Assembly (NCBI GenBank): GCA_964019415.1
Contig: OZ025872.1
Coordinates: forward strand, 3,416,297-3,480,296
Length of the DNA stretch: 64,000 nucleotides
DNA from: Ianthella basta
Lineage: Eukaryota; Porifera; Demospongiae; Verongiida; Ianthellidae
Direction of reading: 5' to 3'
Position numbers and translations under genes: made by a program
The notes under the pieces: generated by a model
What the model saw: only the letters and a program-made list of their open reading frames with translations
Told to the model about the DNA's origin: nothing
Database searches by the model: none
In this document: piece by piece, positions 49,001 to 63,908 of the stretch
How the letters are laid out: every line of letters begins with the position of its first letter
Numbering within the stretch: the stretch's first letter is position 1

Positions 49001-49943
49001 CAGGCACACACACACACACAGTCGTGCACACGCAACCATCCCTCCCACAACCATTGGAAACATGCCATCTGTAAGATGCTAAATTGCATAAGTTTAGCTA
49101 TTATTAATGTGAGTCTAGCTATAGCCATACTGTTTACTAACTGATCTCATGAATGTGAAGAGTGGACGCCATGTTCATCTTATGATAGGTGCTATGGGTC
49201 ACCTGGCACTTTAGGTGTATGACTGCACTGCAGCCAAGACATATCATGTGAGCCCCCAGCAGCAGCAGCAGCAGCAGCCAACTGGACCACACTGTACATA
49301 GCCTAGAGCACACAGGAGTGGATGAGTAGGCACATAATGAGATTCATGACAAGCTCTGGGACTGGACCACCATGAAGTTCCTAAACCATGAATATGATTA
49401 ACTGTAGGGTGGTGACCAGATGGTCATGTGAGCTTATGTCAGCATTCCAGTAGTGGGTTACTGGTGGAGTGCATGAGAGTTAGGAGACAAAGGCTAGGAG
49501 GTTGTACAGGCCATAGCTGAGCCTACATTGTGCTGAAGAGTTAAAAGGAAATAAGGGCACCTCCCTAATGAGGGCAGCCGACTGTCCCAACTACATACAT
49601 AACTATGTACATGGACGTGTGTACAAACTACCAAACAAGAACACCTGTCTAATCAGACCACTCAATGCAGTCCATAACTGTCGTGTCACCATATTTCCAC
49701 TACACATATACACCCATACTGAAGGGTAGTCTCACATACACACACACACCTCCAGCCAACCTCAGAGGACAGCAGCAACCAAAAGAATGCACAATGACAC
49801 TTATGACCTTCCCTCACCTCCCTCACCCCCCTCCATCCCTTCCCTTCCCCAGTACATAGAGATGTGCACAAAACTACCTTGGAAATAAGGACACCTCTCT
49901 AATGAGGACAGTGCCTACTATCCTTACTTGTTTGGAAACAATA
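49001..49943. other. Non-coding stretch with dispersed repeats
   Basis: Holds (CAG)7 at 49257-49277, repeat R2 copy 2, and CTAATGAGG units near 49566 and 49902. A small piece (AGAGGACAGCAGCAACC, near 49762) also occurs in block B. No coding exon was recognised. It does not match the left flank of block B copy 1. Confidence 0.6.
49614..49763 (+). repeat. Dispersed repeat R2, copy 2
   Basis: Matches 25911-26065, including the same short CA tract and CCTCC(A)GCCAACCTC end. Confidence 0.8.
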
Positions 49944-50428
49944 GACACTTGCAAGCACAGAGTGAGCCCGAGACGGGCGACTTCGTACAGAGGACAGCAG
50001 CAACCAAAAGAACACACAATGAAGGTAGGTGAGCAATATACGTAGGTGGTTGACAGTGGGAAATTATTATACGCAGACAGTCACCACTGCATGAGCAAAC
50101 CTGGTGTATTAGTATCAAACGTACACAAGTTTTAGGATGCAAAATCAAGAGAAAGAATGCCAGTTAACAGCCACCATCCTCAACATGAATGTTGCGAGCA
50201 ATTATCTCAGAGAGACCCTACACATGAATGTTCCACCATTGTTGTATACACTACATGGCAGTGTGGTCACTGTCTTTACAACTGCACCAAACCTCCATAT
50301 GAAAGGGACAGATAAACAGGTTTTGTGGAGATCCTCTGAGCGGCACAGATTATTATCTAGAACAAACAAACACACTAACATTGGTGCATTATAGTAAGAG
50401 TCACTGAAGGCTTGGCAGAAGGAAGGTA
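49944..50428. repeat. Block B, copy 2
   Basis: Collinear with 28373-28858. Marks the left edge of the second duplicated unit. Confidence 0.85.
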
Positions 50429-50768
50429 TGTATAGGGAGGACTGACTCACATGTTACACTGAGTACCCTATAGAGTAGTCTGACTACGTATAGGGAGGAC
50501 TGACTCACATGTTACACTGAGTACCCTATAGAGTAGTCTGACTACGTATAGGGAGGACTGACTCACATGTTACACTGAGTACCCTATAGAGTAGTCTGAC
50601 TACGTATAGGGAGGACTGACTCACATGTTACACTGAGTACCGTATAGAGTAGTCTGACTATGTATAGGGAGGACTGACTCACATGTTACATTGAGTACCC
50701 TATAGAGTAGTCTGACTATGTATAGGGAGGACTGACTCACATGTTACATTGAGTACCCTATAGAGTAG
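50429..50768. repeat. 58-bp minisatellite, 6 copies
   Basis: Starts at 50431, 50489, 50547, 50605, 50663 and 50721. The same unit as at 28863 but with three more copies. Confidence 0.95.
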
Positions 50769-53700
50769 TAAATAGGCAGTGTGCTAGAAGACACCACGTA
50801 TTAAATGGGCAGTGTGCTAGGGGGACATCACGTATTAAATGGGCAGTGTGCTAGGGGGACACCACGTATTAAATGGGCAGTGTTCTAGGGGGACACCACG
50901 TATGAAATGGGCAGTGTGCTAGGGGGACACCACGTATTAAATGGGGAGTGTGCTAGAGGGGACACTACGTATTAAATGGGCAGCGTACTAGAGGGACACC
51001 GCGTATTAAATGGGCAATTTGCTAGGGGGACACCACGTATTAAATGGGGAGTGTGCTAGGGGGACACTACGTATTAAATGGGCAGTGTGCTAGGGGTACA
51101 CTACGTATTAAATGGGCAGTGTACTAGGGGGACACCACGTATTAAATGGGGAGTTTGCTAGGGGGACACTACGTATCAAATGGGCAGTGTACTTGGGGGA
51201 CACAACGTATTAATAGGGCAGTTTGCTAGGGGGACACTACGTATTAAATGGGGAGTGTGCTAGGGGGACACCACGTATTAAATGGGGAGTGTATTAGGGG
51301 GACACTACGTATTAAATGAGCAGTGGACTAGGGGGACACTACGTATTAAATGGGGAGTGTACTAGGGGGACACTACGTATTAAATGGGCAGTGGACTAGG
51401 GGGACACCGCGTATTAAATGGGGAGTGTGCTAGGGGGACACTATGTATTAAATGGGCAGTGTGCTAGGGGGACACCACGTATTAAATGGGCAGTGCACTA
51501 GGGGGACACCACGTATTAAATAGGCAGTGTACTAGGGGACACCACGTATTAAATGGGCAGTGTCCTAGGGGGACACTACATATTAAATGGGCAGTGTACT
51601 AGGGGGACATCACGTATTAAATGGGGAGTTTGCTAGGGGGACACTACGTATCAAATGGGCAGTGTACTTGGGGGACACAATGTATTAAATGGGCAGTTTG
51701 CTAGGGGGACACTACGTATTAAATGGGCAGTGTCCTAGGGGGACACCACGTATTAAATGGGGAGTTTGCTAGGGGGACACCACGTATTAAATGGGCAGTG
51801 TCCTAGGGGGACACCACGTATTAAATGGGGAGTTTGCTAGGGGGACACAACGCATTAAATGGGCAGTTTGCTAGGGGGACACAACGTATTAAATGGGGAG
51901 TGTGCTAGGGGGACACCACGTATTAAATGGGCAGTTTGCTAGGGGGACACAACGTATTAAATGGGGAGTGTGCTAGGGGGACACAACGTTTTAAATGGGC
52001 AGTGCACTAGGGGGACACCACGTATTAAATGGGCAGTGTGCTAGGGGGACAGCACGTATTAAATGGGCAGTGTCCTAGGGGGACAGCACGTATTAAATGG
52101 GCAGTTTGCTAGGGGGACACCACGTATTAAATGGGCAGTGTGCTAGGGGGACAGCACGTATTAAATGGGCAGTGTCCTAGGGGGACAGCACGTATTAAAT
52201 GGGCAGTTTGCTAGGGAGACACCACGTATTAAATGGGGAGTGTGCTAGGGGGACACCACGTATTAAATGGGCAGTGTGCTAGGGGGACACTACGTATTAA
52301 ATGGGCAGTGTACTAGGGGGACAGCACATATTAAATGGGCAGTTTGCTAGGGGGCCAGCACGTATTAAATGGGCAGTTTGCTAGGGGGACAGCACGTATT
52401 AAATGGGCAGTTTGCTAGGGGGACACAACGTATTAAATGGGGAGTGTGCTAGGGGGACACCACGTATTAAATGGGCAGTTTGCTAGGGGGACACCACGTA
52501 TTAAATGGGGAGTGTGCTAGGGGGACACTACGTTTTAAATGGGCAGTGCACTAGGGGGACACCACGTATTAAATGGGCAGTGTGCTAGGGGGACAGCACG
52601 TATTAAATGGGCAGTGTCCTAGGGGGACAGCACGTATTAAATGGGCAGTGTCCTAGGGGGACAGCACGTATTAAATGGGCAGTTTGCTAGGGGGACACCA
52701 CGTATTAAATGGGCAGTGTGCTAGGGGGACAGCACGTATTAAATGGGCAGTGTCCTAGGGGGACAGCACGTATTAAATGGGCAGTTTGCTAGGGAGACAC
52801 CACGTATTAAATGGGGAGTGTGCTAGGGGGACACCACGTATTAAATGGGCAGTGTGCTAGGGGGACACTACGTATTAAATGGGCAGTGTACTAGGGGGAC
52901 AGCACATATTAAATGGGCAGTTTGCTAGGGGGCCAGCACGTATTAAATGGGCAGTTTGCTAGGGGGACAGCACGTATTAAATGGGCAGTTTGCTAGGGGG
53001 ACAGCACGTATTAAATGGGCAGTGTCCTAGGGGGACAGCACGTATTAAATGGGCAGTTTGCTAGGGGGACAGTACGTAATAAATGGGCAGTGTGCTAGGG
53101 GGACACTACGTATTAAATGGGGAGTGTACTAGGGGGACACCACGTATTAAATGGGCAGTGTGCTAGGGGGACACCACGTATTAAATGGGCAGTGTCCTAG
53201 GGGGACGCACGTATTAAATGGGCAGTTTGCTAGGGGGACACCACGTATTAAATGGGCAGTGTGCTAGGGGGAAACCACGTATTAAATGGGCAGTGTACTA
53301 GGGGGACACCACGTATTAAATGGGCAGTGTGCTAGGGGGACACTACGTATTAAATGGGCAGTGTTCTAGGGGGACACTACGTATTAAATGGGCAATGTAC
53401 TAGGGGGACACCATGTATTAAATGGGGAGTGTGCTAGGGGGACACTACGTATTAAATGGGGAGTGTACTAGGGGGACACCACGTATTAAATGGGCAGTGT
53501 GCGAGGGGGACACCACGTATTAAATGGGCAGTGTGCTAGAGGGACACCACGTATTAAATGGGCAGTGTGCTAGGGGGACACCACGTATTAAATAGGGAGT
53601 TTGCTAGGGGGACACTACGTATTAAACGGGCAGTGTGCTAGGGGGACACCACTTATTAAATGGAGAGTTTGCTAGGGGGACACTACGTATTAAATGGGCA

Positions 53701-56700
53701 GTGTACTAGGGGGACACCACGTATTAAATGGGCAGTGTGCTAGGGGGACACCACGTATTAAATGGGCATTGTGCTAGAGGGACACCACGTATTAAATGGG
53801 GAGTTTGCTAGGGGGACACCACGTATTAAATGGGCAGTGTACTAGGGGGACACCACGTATTAAATGGGCAGTGTACTAGGGGGACACCGCGTATTAAATG
53901 AGCAGTGTTTTAGGGGGACACTACGTATTAAATGGGGAGTGTGCTAGGGGGACACCACATATTAAATGGGGAGTTTACTAGGGGGACACTACGTATTAAA
54001 TGGGCAGTGGACTAGGGGGACACTACGTATTAAATGGGGAGTGTACTAGGGGGACACTACGTATTAAATGGGCAGTGGACTAGGGGGACACCGCGTATTA
54101 AATGGGGAGTGTGCTAGGGGGACACTATGTATTAAATGGGCAGTGTGCTAGGGGGACACCACGTATTAAATGGGCAGTGTACTAGGGGGACACCACGTAT
54201 TAAATAGGCAGTGTACTAGGGGGACACCACGTATTAAATGGGCAGTGTGCTAGGGGGACACCACGTATTAAATGGGCAGTGTCCTAGGGGGACAGTACGT
54301 ATTAAATGGGCAGTTTGCTAGGGGGACACCACGTATTAAATGGGCAGTGTGCTAGGGGGACACCACGTATTAAATGGGCAGTGTACTAGGGGGACACTAC
54401 GTATTAAATGGGGAGTGTGCTAGGGGGACACCACGTATTAAATGGGGAGTGTACTAGGGGACACTACGTATTAAATGGGGAGTGTACTAGGGGGACACTA
54501 CGTATTAAATGGGGAGTGTACTAGGGGGACACTACGTATTAAATGGGCAGTGGACTAGGGGAACACCGCGTATTAAATGGGGAGTGTGCTAGGGGGACAC
54601 TATGTATTAAATGGGCAGTGTGCTAGGGGGACACCACGTATTAAATGGGCAGTGTACTAGGGGGACACCACGTATTAAATAGGCAGTGTACTAGGGGGAC
54701 ACAACGTATTAAATGGGCAGTTTGCTAGGGGGACACCACGTATTAAATGGGCAGTGTCCTAGGGGGACACCACGTATTAAATGGGGAGTTTGCTAGGGGG
54801 ACACCACGTATTAAATGGGCAGTGTCCTAGGGGGACACCACGTATTAAATGGGGAGTTTGCTAGGGGGACACAACGCATTAAATGGGCAGTTTGCTAGGG
54901 GGACACAACGTATTAAATGGGGAGTGTGCTAGGGGGACACCATGTATTAAATGGGGAGTGTGCTAGGGGGACACTACGTATTAAATGGGCAGTACACTAG
55001 GGGGACACCACGTATTAAATGGGCAATGTTCTAGGGGGACAGCACGTATTAAATGGGCAGTGTCCTAGGGGGACAGCACGTATTAAATGGGCAGTTTGCT
55101 AGGGGGACACCACGTATTAAATGGGCAGTGTGCTAGGGGGACAGCACGTATTAAATGGGCAGTGTCCTAGGGGGACAGCACGTATTAAATGGGCAGTTTG
55201 CTAGGGAGATACCACGTATTAAATGGGCAGTGTGCTAGGGGGACACCACGTATTAAATGGGCAGTGTACTAGGGGGACACCGCGTATTAAATGGGCAGTG
55301 TACTAGGGGGACACCACGTATTAAATGGGGAGTGTGCTAGGGGGACACTACGTATGAAATGGGCAGTGTTCTAGTGGGATAACCACGTATTAAATGGGCA
55401 GTGTGCTAGGGGGACACTACGTATGAAATGGGCAGTGTGCTAGGGGGACACTACGTATTAAATGGGCAGTGTACTAGGTGGACACTACGTATGAAATGGG
55501 CAGTGTACCAGGGGGACACTACGTATTAAATGGGGAGTGTGCTAGGGGGACACCACATATTAAATGGGCAGTGTGCTAGGGGGACACCACGTAATAAATG
55601 GGCAGTGTTCTAGGGGGACACCACGTATTAAATGTGTAGTGTCCTAGGGGGACACCATGTATTAAATGGGCAGTGTTCTAGGGGGACACCACGTATTAAA
55701 TGGGCAGTGTACTAGGGGGACACCGCGTATTAAATGGGCAGTGTACTAGGGGGACACCACGTATTAAATGGGGAGTGTGCTAGGGGGACACTACGTATGA
55801 AATGGGCAGTGTTCTAGTGGGATAACCACGTATTAAATGGGCAGTGTACTAGGGGGACACCGCGTATTAAATGGGCAGTGTACTAGGGGGACACCACGTA
55901 TTAAATGGGGAGTGTGCTAGGGGGACACTACGTATGAAATGGGCAGTGCGCTAGGGGGACACTATGTATTAAATGGGCAGTGTACTAGGTGGACACTACG
56001 TATGAAATGGGCAGTGTACTAGGGGGACACCACGTATTAAATGGGGAGTTTGCTAGGGGGACACTACGTATCAATAGGGCAGTGTACTTGGGGGACACAA
56101 CGTATTAAATGGGCAGTGTGCTAGGGGGACACCACGTATTAAATGGGCAGTGTACTAGGGGGACACCGCGTATTAAATGGGCAGTGTACTAGGGGGACAC
56201 CACGTATTAAATGGGGAGTGTGCTAGGGGGACACTACGTATGAAATGGGCAGTGTTCTAGTGGGATAACCACGTATTAAATGGGCAGTGTGCTAGGGGGA
56301 CACTATGTATGAAATGGGCAGTGTGCTAGGGGGACACTACGTATTAAATGGGCAGTGTACTAGGTGGACACTACGTATTAAATGGGCAGTGGACTAGGGG
56401 GACACCGCGTATTAAATGGGGAGTGTGCTAGGGGGACACTATGTATTAAATGGGCAGTGTGCTAGGGGGACACCACGTATTAAATGGGCAGTGTACTAGG
56501 GGGACACCACGTATTAAATAGGCAGTGTACTAGGGGGACACCACGTATTAAATGGGCAGTGTGCTAGGGGGACACCACGTATTAAATGGGCAGTGTCCTA
56601 GGGGGACACCACGTATTAAATGGGGAGTTTGCTAGGGGGACACCACGTATTAAATGGGCAGTGTGCTAGGGGGACACCACGTATTAAATGGGCAGTGTAC

Positions 56701-59700
56701 TAGGGGGACACTACGTATTAAATGGGGAGTGTGCTAGGGGGACACCACGTATTAAATGGGGAGTGTACTAGGGGGACACTACGTATTAAATGGGGAGTGT
56801 ACTAGGGGGACACCACGTATTAAATGGGGAGTGTACTAGGTGGACACCACGTATTAAATGGGGAGTGTACTAGGGGGACACTACGTATTAAATGGGGAGT
56901 GTACTAGGGGGACACTACGTATTAAATGGGCAGTGGACTAGGGGGACACCGCGTATTAAATGGGGAGTGTGCTAGGGGGACACTATGTATTAAATGGGCA
57001 GTGTGCTAGGGGGACACCACGTATTAAATGGGCAGTGTACTAGGGGGACACCACGTATTAAATAGGCAGTGTACTAGGGGGACACCACGTACTAAATGGG
57101 CAGTGTCTTAGGGGGACACTACGTATTAAATGGGCAGTGTACTAGGGGGACACCACGTATTAAATGGGGAGTTTGCTAGGGGGACACTACGTATCAAATG
57201 GGCAGTGTACTTGGGGGACACAACGTATTAAATGGGCAGTTTGCTAGGGGGACACTACGTATTAAATGGGCAGTGTCCTAGGGGGACACCACGTATTAAA
57301 TGGGGAGTTTGCTAGGGGGACACCACGTATTAAATGGGCAGTGTCCTAGGGGGACACCACGTATTAAATGGGGAGTTTGCTAGGGGGACACAACGCATTA
57401 AATGGGCAGTTTGCTAGGGGGACACAACGTATTAAATGGGGAGTGTGCTAGGGGGACACCATGTATTAAATGGGGAGTGTGCTAGGGGGACACTACGTAT
57501 TAAATGGGCAGTGTACTAGGGGGACACTACGTATGAAATGGGCAGTGTACTAGGGGGACACCACATATTAAATGGGCAGTGTGCTAGGGGGACACCACGT
57601 AATAAATGGGCAGTGTTCTAGGGGGACACCACGTATTAAATGTGTAGTGTCCCAGGGGGACACCATGTATTAAATGGGCAGTGTTCCAGGGGGACACCAC
57701 GTATTAAATGGGCAGTGTCCTAGGGGGACACTACGTATTAAATGGGCAGTGTACTAGGGGGACACCACGTATTAAATGGGCAGTGGACTAGGGGGACACC
57801 ACGTATTAAATGGGCAGTTTGTAGGGGGACACCACGTATTAAATGGCGAGTGTGCTAGGAGGACACCACGTATTAAATGGGCAGTGTCCTAGTTGGACAC
57901 CACGTAATAAATGGGCAATTTGCTATGGGGACACCGCGTTTTAAATGGGCAATTTGCTAGGGGGACACCACGTTATAAATGGGGAGTGTACTAGGGGGAC
58001 ACTACGTATTAAATGGGCAGTGGACTAGGGGGACACTACGTATTAAATGGGGAGTGTACTAGGGGGACACTACGTATTAAATGGGCAGTGGACTAGGGGG
58101 ACACCGCGTATTAAATGGGGAGTGTGGTAGGGGGACACTATGTATTAAATGGGCAGTGTGCTAGGGGGACACCACGTATTAAATGGGCAGTGTACTAGGG
58201 GGACACCACGTATTAAATAGGCAGTGTACTAGGGGGACACCACGTATTAAATGGGCAGTGTCCTAGGGGGACACTACGTATTAAATGGGCAGTGTACTAG
58301 GGGGACACCACGTATTAAATGGGGAGTTTGCTAGGGGGACACTACGTATCAAATGGGCAGTGTACTTGGGGGACACAACGTATTAAATGGGCAGTTTGCT
58401 AGGGGGACACCACGTATTAAATGGGCAGTGTCCTAGGGGGACACCACGTATTAAATGGGGAGTTTGCTAGGGGGACACCACGTATTAAATGGGCAGTGTC
58501 CTAGGGGGACACCACGTATTAAATGGGGAGTTTGCTAGGGGGACACAACGCATTAAATGGGCAGTTTGCTAGGAGGACACAACGTATTAAATGGGGAGTG
58601 TGCTAGGGGGACACCATGTATTAAATGGGGAGTGTGCTAGGGGGACACTACGTATTAAATGGGCAGTACACTAGGGGTACACCACGTATTAAATGGGCAG
58701 TGTGCTAGGGGGACACCACGTATTAAATGGGCAGTGTCCTAGGGGGACAGCACGTATTAAATGGGCAGTTTGCTAGGGGGACACCACGTATTAAATGGGC
58801 AGTGTGCTAGGGGGACAGCACGTATTAAATGGGCAGTGTCCTAGGGGGACAGCACGTATTAAATGGGCAGTTTGCTAGGGAGACACCACGTATTAAATGG
58901 GCAGTGTGCTAGGGGGACACCACGTATTAAATGGGCAGTGTACTAGGGGGACACCACGTATTAAATGGGCAGTTTGCTAGGGGGACACCACGTATTAAAT
59001 GGGCAGTGTACTAGGGGGACACCGCATATTAAAGGGGCAATTTGCTAGGGGGACACCACGTATTAAATGGGGAGTTTGCTAGGGGGACACTACGTATTAA
59101 ATGGGGAGTTTGCTAGGGGGACACTACGTATTAAATGGGCAGTGTACTAGGGGGACACCGCGTATTAAATGGGCAGTTTGCTAGGGGGACACCACGTATT
59201 AAATGGGGAGTGTGCTAGGGGGACACCAAGTATTAAATGGGCAGTGTCCTAGGGGGACACCACGTATTAAATGGGCAGTGTACTAGGTGGACACCACGTA
59301 ATAAAAGGGCAGTTTGCTAGGGGGACACCACGTATTAAATGGGCAGTTTGTTAGGCGGACACCATGTATTAAATGGGCAGTGTCCTAGGTGGACACCACG
59401 TATTAAATGGGCAGTGTTCTAGGTGGAAACTACGTATTAAATGGGCAGTGTATTTGGGGGACACCACGTATTAAATGTGCAGTTTGCTAGGGGGACACCA
59501 CGTATTAAATGGGTAGTGTACTAGGGGGACACCACGTATTAAATGGGTAGTGTCCTAGGGTGACACCACGTATTAAATGGGCAGTGTCCTAGGGGGACAC
59601 CACGTATTAAATGGGCAGTGTACTAGGGGGACACCACGTATTAAATGGGGAGTGTGCTAGGTGGACACCACGTATTAAATGGGCAGTGTCCTAGGGGGAC

Positions 59701-62471
59701 ACCACGTATTAAATGGGTAGTTTGCTAGGGGGACACCACGTATTAAATGGGGAGTGTGCTAGGGGGACACCACGTATTAAATGGGGAGTGTGCTAGGGGG
59801 ACACCACGTATTAAATGGGCAGTGTACTAGGGGGACATCGCGTATTAAATGGGCAATTTGCTAGGGGGACACCACGTATTAAATGGGGAGTATGCTAGGG
59901 GGACACCACGTATTAAATGGGGAGTGTACTAGGGGGACATCGCGTATTAAATGGGCAATTTGCTAGGGGGACACCACGTATTAAATGGGGAGTGTGCTAG
60001 GGGGACACTGCGTATTAAATGGGCAGTGTCCTAGCGGGACACCACGTATTAAATGGGGAGTGTGCTAGGGGGACACCACGTATTAAATGGGCAGTGTACT
60101 AGGGGGACACCACGTATTAAATGGGGAGTGTGCTAGGGGGACACGACGTATTAAATGGGCAGTGTGCTAGGGGGACACCACGTATTAAATGGGCAGTTTG
60201 CTAGGGGGACACCACGTATTAAATGGGGAGTGTTCTAGGGGGACACCACGTATTAAATGGGGAGTGTACTAGGGGGACACCACGTATTAAATGGGCAGTG
60301 TGCTAGGGGGACACCACGTATTAAATGGGGAGTGTGCTAGGGGGACACGACGTATTAAATGGGCAGTGTGCTAGGGGGACGCCGCGTATTAAATGGGCAC
60401 TTTGCTAGGGGGACACCACGTATTAAATGGGGAGTGTGCTAGGGGGACACTACGTATTAAATGGGCAGTGTACTAGGGGGGCACCGCGTATTAAATGGGC
60501 ACTTTGCTAGGGGGGCACCACGTATTAAATGGGGAGTGTGCTAGGGGGACACTACGTATTAAATGGGCAGTGTACTAGGGGGACACCGCGTATAAAATGG
60601 GCAATTTGCTAGGGGGACACCACGTATTAAATGGGGAGTGTCCTAGTGGGGACACCACGTATTAAATGGGCAGTGTCCTAGGGGGACACCACGTATTAAA
60701 TGGGCAGTTTGCTAGGGGGACACTACGTATTAAATGGGGAGTGTACTAGGGGGACACCACGTATTAAATGGGGAGTGTACTAGGGGGACACCACGTATTA
60801 AATGGGCAGTGTGCTAGGGGGATACCACGTATTAAATGGGGAGTGTGCTAGGGGGACACGACGTATTAAATGGGCAGTGTGCTAGGGGGACGCCGCGTAT
60901 TAAATGGGCACTTTGCTAGGGGGACACCACGTATTAAATGGGGAGTGTGCTAGGGGGACAGCACGTATTAAATGGGCACTTTGCTAGGGGGGCACCACGT
61001 ATTAAATGGGGAGTGTCCTAGTGGGGACACCACGTATTAAATGGGCAGTGTCCTAGGGGGACACCACGTATTAAATGGGCAGTTTGCTAGGGGGACACTA
61101 CGTATTAAATGGGCAGTGTACTAGGGGGACACCACGTATTAAATGGGGAGTTTGCTAGGGGGACACTACGTATTAAATGGGCAGTGTACTAGGGGGACAC
61201 CACATATTAAATGGGCAGTTTGCTAGGGGGACACCACGTATTAAATGGGGAGTGTGCCAGGGGGACACCGCGTATTAAATTGGCAGTGTACTAGGGGACA
61301 CCACGTATTAAATGGGCAGTGTCCTAGCGGGACACCACGTATTAAATGGGGAGTGTGCTAGGGGGACACCACGTATTAAATGGGCAGTGTACTAGGGGGA
61401 CACCACGTATTAAATGGGCAGTGTGCTAGGGGGACTCCACGTATTAAATGGGGAGTGTGCTAGGGGGACACTACGTATTAAATGGGCAGTGTACTAGGGG
61501 GACACCGCGTATTAAATGGGCAGTGTGCTAGGGGGACACCACGTATTAAATGGGCAGTGTACTAGGGGGACACCACGTATTAAATGGGGAGTGTGCTAGG
61601 GGGACACCACGTATTAAATGGGCAGTGCACTAGGGGGACACCACGTATTAAATGGGCAGTTTGCTAGGGGGACACCACGTATTAAATGGGGAGTGTGCTA
61701 GGGGGACACCGCGTATTAAATTGGCAGTGTACTAGGGGACACCACGTATTAAATGGGCAGTGTCCTAGCGGGACACCACGTATTAAATGGGGAGTGTGCT
61801 AGGAGGACACCACGTATTAAATGGGCAGTGTACTAGGGGGACACCACGTATTAAATGGGCAGTGTGCTAGGGGGACACCACGTATTAAATGGGGAGTGTG
61901 CTAGGGGGACACTACGTATTAAATGGGCAGTGTACTAGGGGGACACCGCGTATTAAATGGGCAGTGTGCTAGGGGGGACACCACGTATTAAATGGGCAGT
62001 GTACTAGGGGGACACCACGTATTAAATGGGGAGTGTGCTAGGGGGACACTACGTATTAAATGGGCAGTGTACTAGGGGGACACCGCGTATTAAATGGGCA
62101 ATTTGCTAGGGGGACACCACGTATTAAATGGGGAGTGTCCTAGTGGGGACACCACGTATTAAATGGGCAGTGTGCTAGGTGGGCACCACTTATTAAATGG
62201 GCAGTGTCCTAGGGGGACACCACGTATTAAATGGGCAGTGTACTAGGGGGACACTACGTATTAAATGGGCAGTGTCCTAGGGGGACACCACGTATTAAAT
62301 GGTAGTGTCCTAGGGGGACACTACGTATTAAATGGGCAGTGTCCTAGGGGGACACTACGTATTAAATGGGCAGTGTACTAGGTGGACACCACGTATTAAA
62401 TGGACAGTGTACTAGGGGGACACCACGTATTAAATCGGCAGTGTACTAGGTGGACACCACGTATTTAATGG
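50769..62471. repeat. 34-bp satellite array 2, about 344 monomers
   Basis: The same monomer as array 1. The left end (50769 to about 51160) follows array 1 from 29028 with offset about 21,741. From there to the right end it follows array 1 from about 35,950 with offset 15,212. It thus equals array 1 minus an in-register 6,529 bp. It ends in the same altered monomer before block A. Confidence 0.98.
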
Positions 62472-62472
62472 T

Positions 62473-63319
62473 AGCTGTGGGGTGGGTTGTACAAATGTGT
62501 GAGGTGCAGTGCTAACAGCTAGACTCCATAGTGACAAAGATTACACACTAGCCCCAGGTGGTGGGACATCTTTGGGCTATATCACACAAGGGAGCACTCT
62601 TTACAGACATATGAGACAGAAGGTGTGTTGTGTGTGTGTGTGTGTGTGCTCAACTTAGTACACACAAAAGTTGCAAAATAACAAAGGTAAGGAGAGTGGG
62701 AGAGCACAGACAGGGTCAGGACAACTGACCCAAACAGAACATGGCTGTAACAGGCTTTGAATACACTTGATAGACACCACTCAATTCCCAAGAGGTTACA
62801 AACAAACTTCAAAGAGTCCACTCTTAGATAAAGTTTACCAAACACTTGACCACATTTGTCACCTCTGTGCAGAGCTGAGGTCAAAGGCACTGCCTCCTAT
62901 CAACCATGCACACTGCGACAAGAGTCTTTGTGCAGGCAAGTAAAGAAGGATGAGGGGACGTGCTGAGAGAGACAAGGATCATGACAGGCTTTAGCTCCAC
63001 TCAAAGAGGTTCTGATGGAAGCTCTTCTGTGTGAAAACTATGACCATACACAAGTGGTAGCCACTTTCAGTGAGTCAGTAACTTCTTTAAAGTGCTCTCG
63101 GAGAACTGCATTCCAACTTAACCCATGTCATGGCACATTCTGTAATGTACGTATGTCACAACTGTTCAAAGCAGGGGACTTTTGTAACCTAGGATACGGG
63201 AAGGTGTTTGTAAGAGTTGCAACATCTCCCATTGGTCTACTCTGAGGTAATGAGGAACAGCAGGTTTGGAAGGTACGTAAGATTGTGCAACCATTGTAAT
63301 CTGATTGGTGCATGTGACA
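62473..63319. repeat. Block A, copy 3
   Basis: Identical, as far as read, to 47261-48107 at offset 15,212. Confidence 0.9.
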
Positions 63320-63339
63320 ATGTGTTGATTTGTTCTCAC

Positions 63340-63853
63340 CAAATCTCTGTCGAGAGTTCTTTGACTTGAGTCCATCTGCCACGTACCCAAACAGTTTGGG
63401 TGGAGCATAGAAGCAGCAGATCTGGTCAAACAGAGCACGAACCTCCTTGCGAACTGCATCCTTCGCATCGCCACTCTGGAGGTGGTAAGGAGGGGAATTC
63501 CCCAGCAACATTACAGTTTAAACAAGCCAGAAGCACATAAAGACTGCACAACAGAGATGTGATGCCTTCTACAATTGCCAAATTGCTCACTCTCCAGTGT
63601 GCATACGTACCTTTATGACAAGGAAGGGTAAGAAAGCTGTTGCCTCAAAGTCACTCATCCGGTACTTCTCCTTGATGAGGAGGGCAAAGAGGGAGGAGAG
63701 GAACTCGAGGCACTTTAGGTTCACTGTGGTGTTGGTGTCACAGAACCTGGGAGGGGAGGAGGGGAGAGGGAGAAGGATCAAGGGAGGGTCTACCATATTA
63801 GAGACACACATGGGAATAGATATACTGCAAATGAAAGACACTTGTACATGGGT

Positions 63854-63908
<55 letters not shown>

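Noticed and set aside
48630-49144. Open frames running through the gap
   Set aside because: They exist only because N codons are not read as stops.
49924-50148. Open frame of about 75 codons in block B
   Set aside because: Shared only because the block is duplicated. No start context or family was recognised.
29028-62471. Telomeric or subtelomeric repeat
   Set aside because: A 34-bp unit without any TTAGGG-type core; gene exons lie on both sides.
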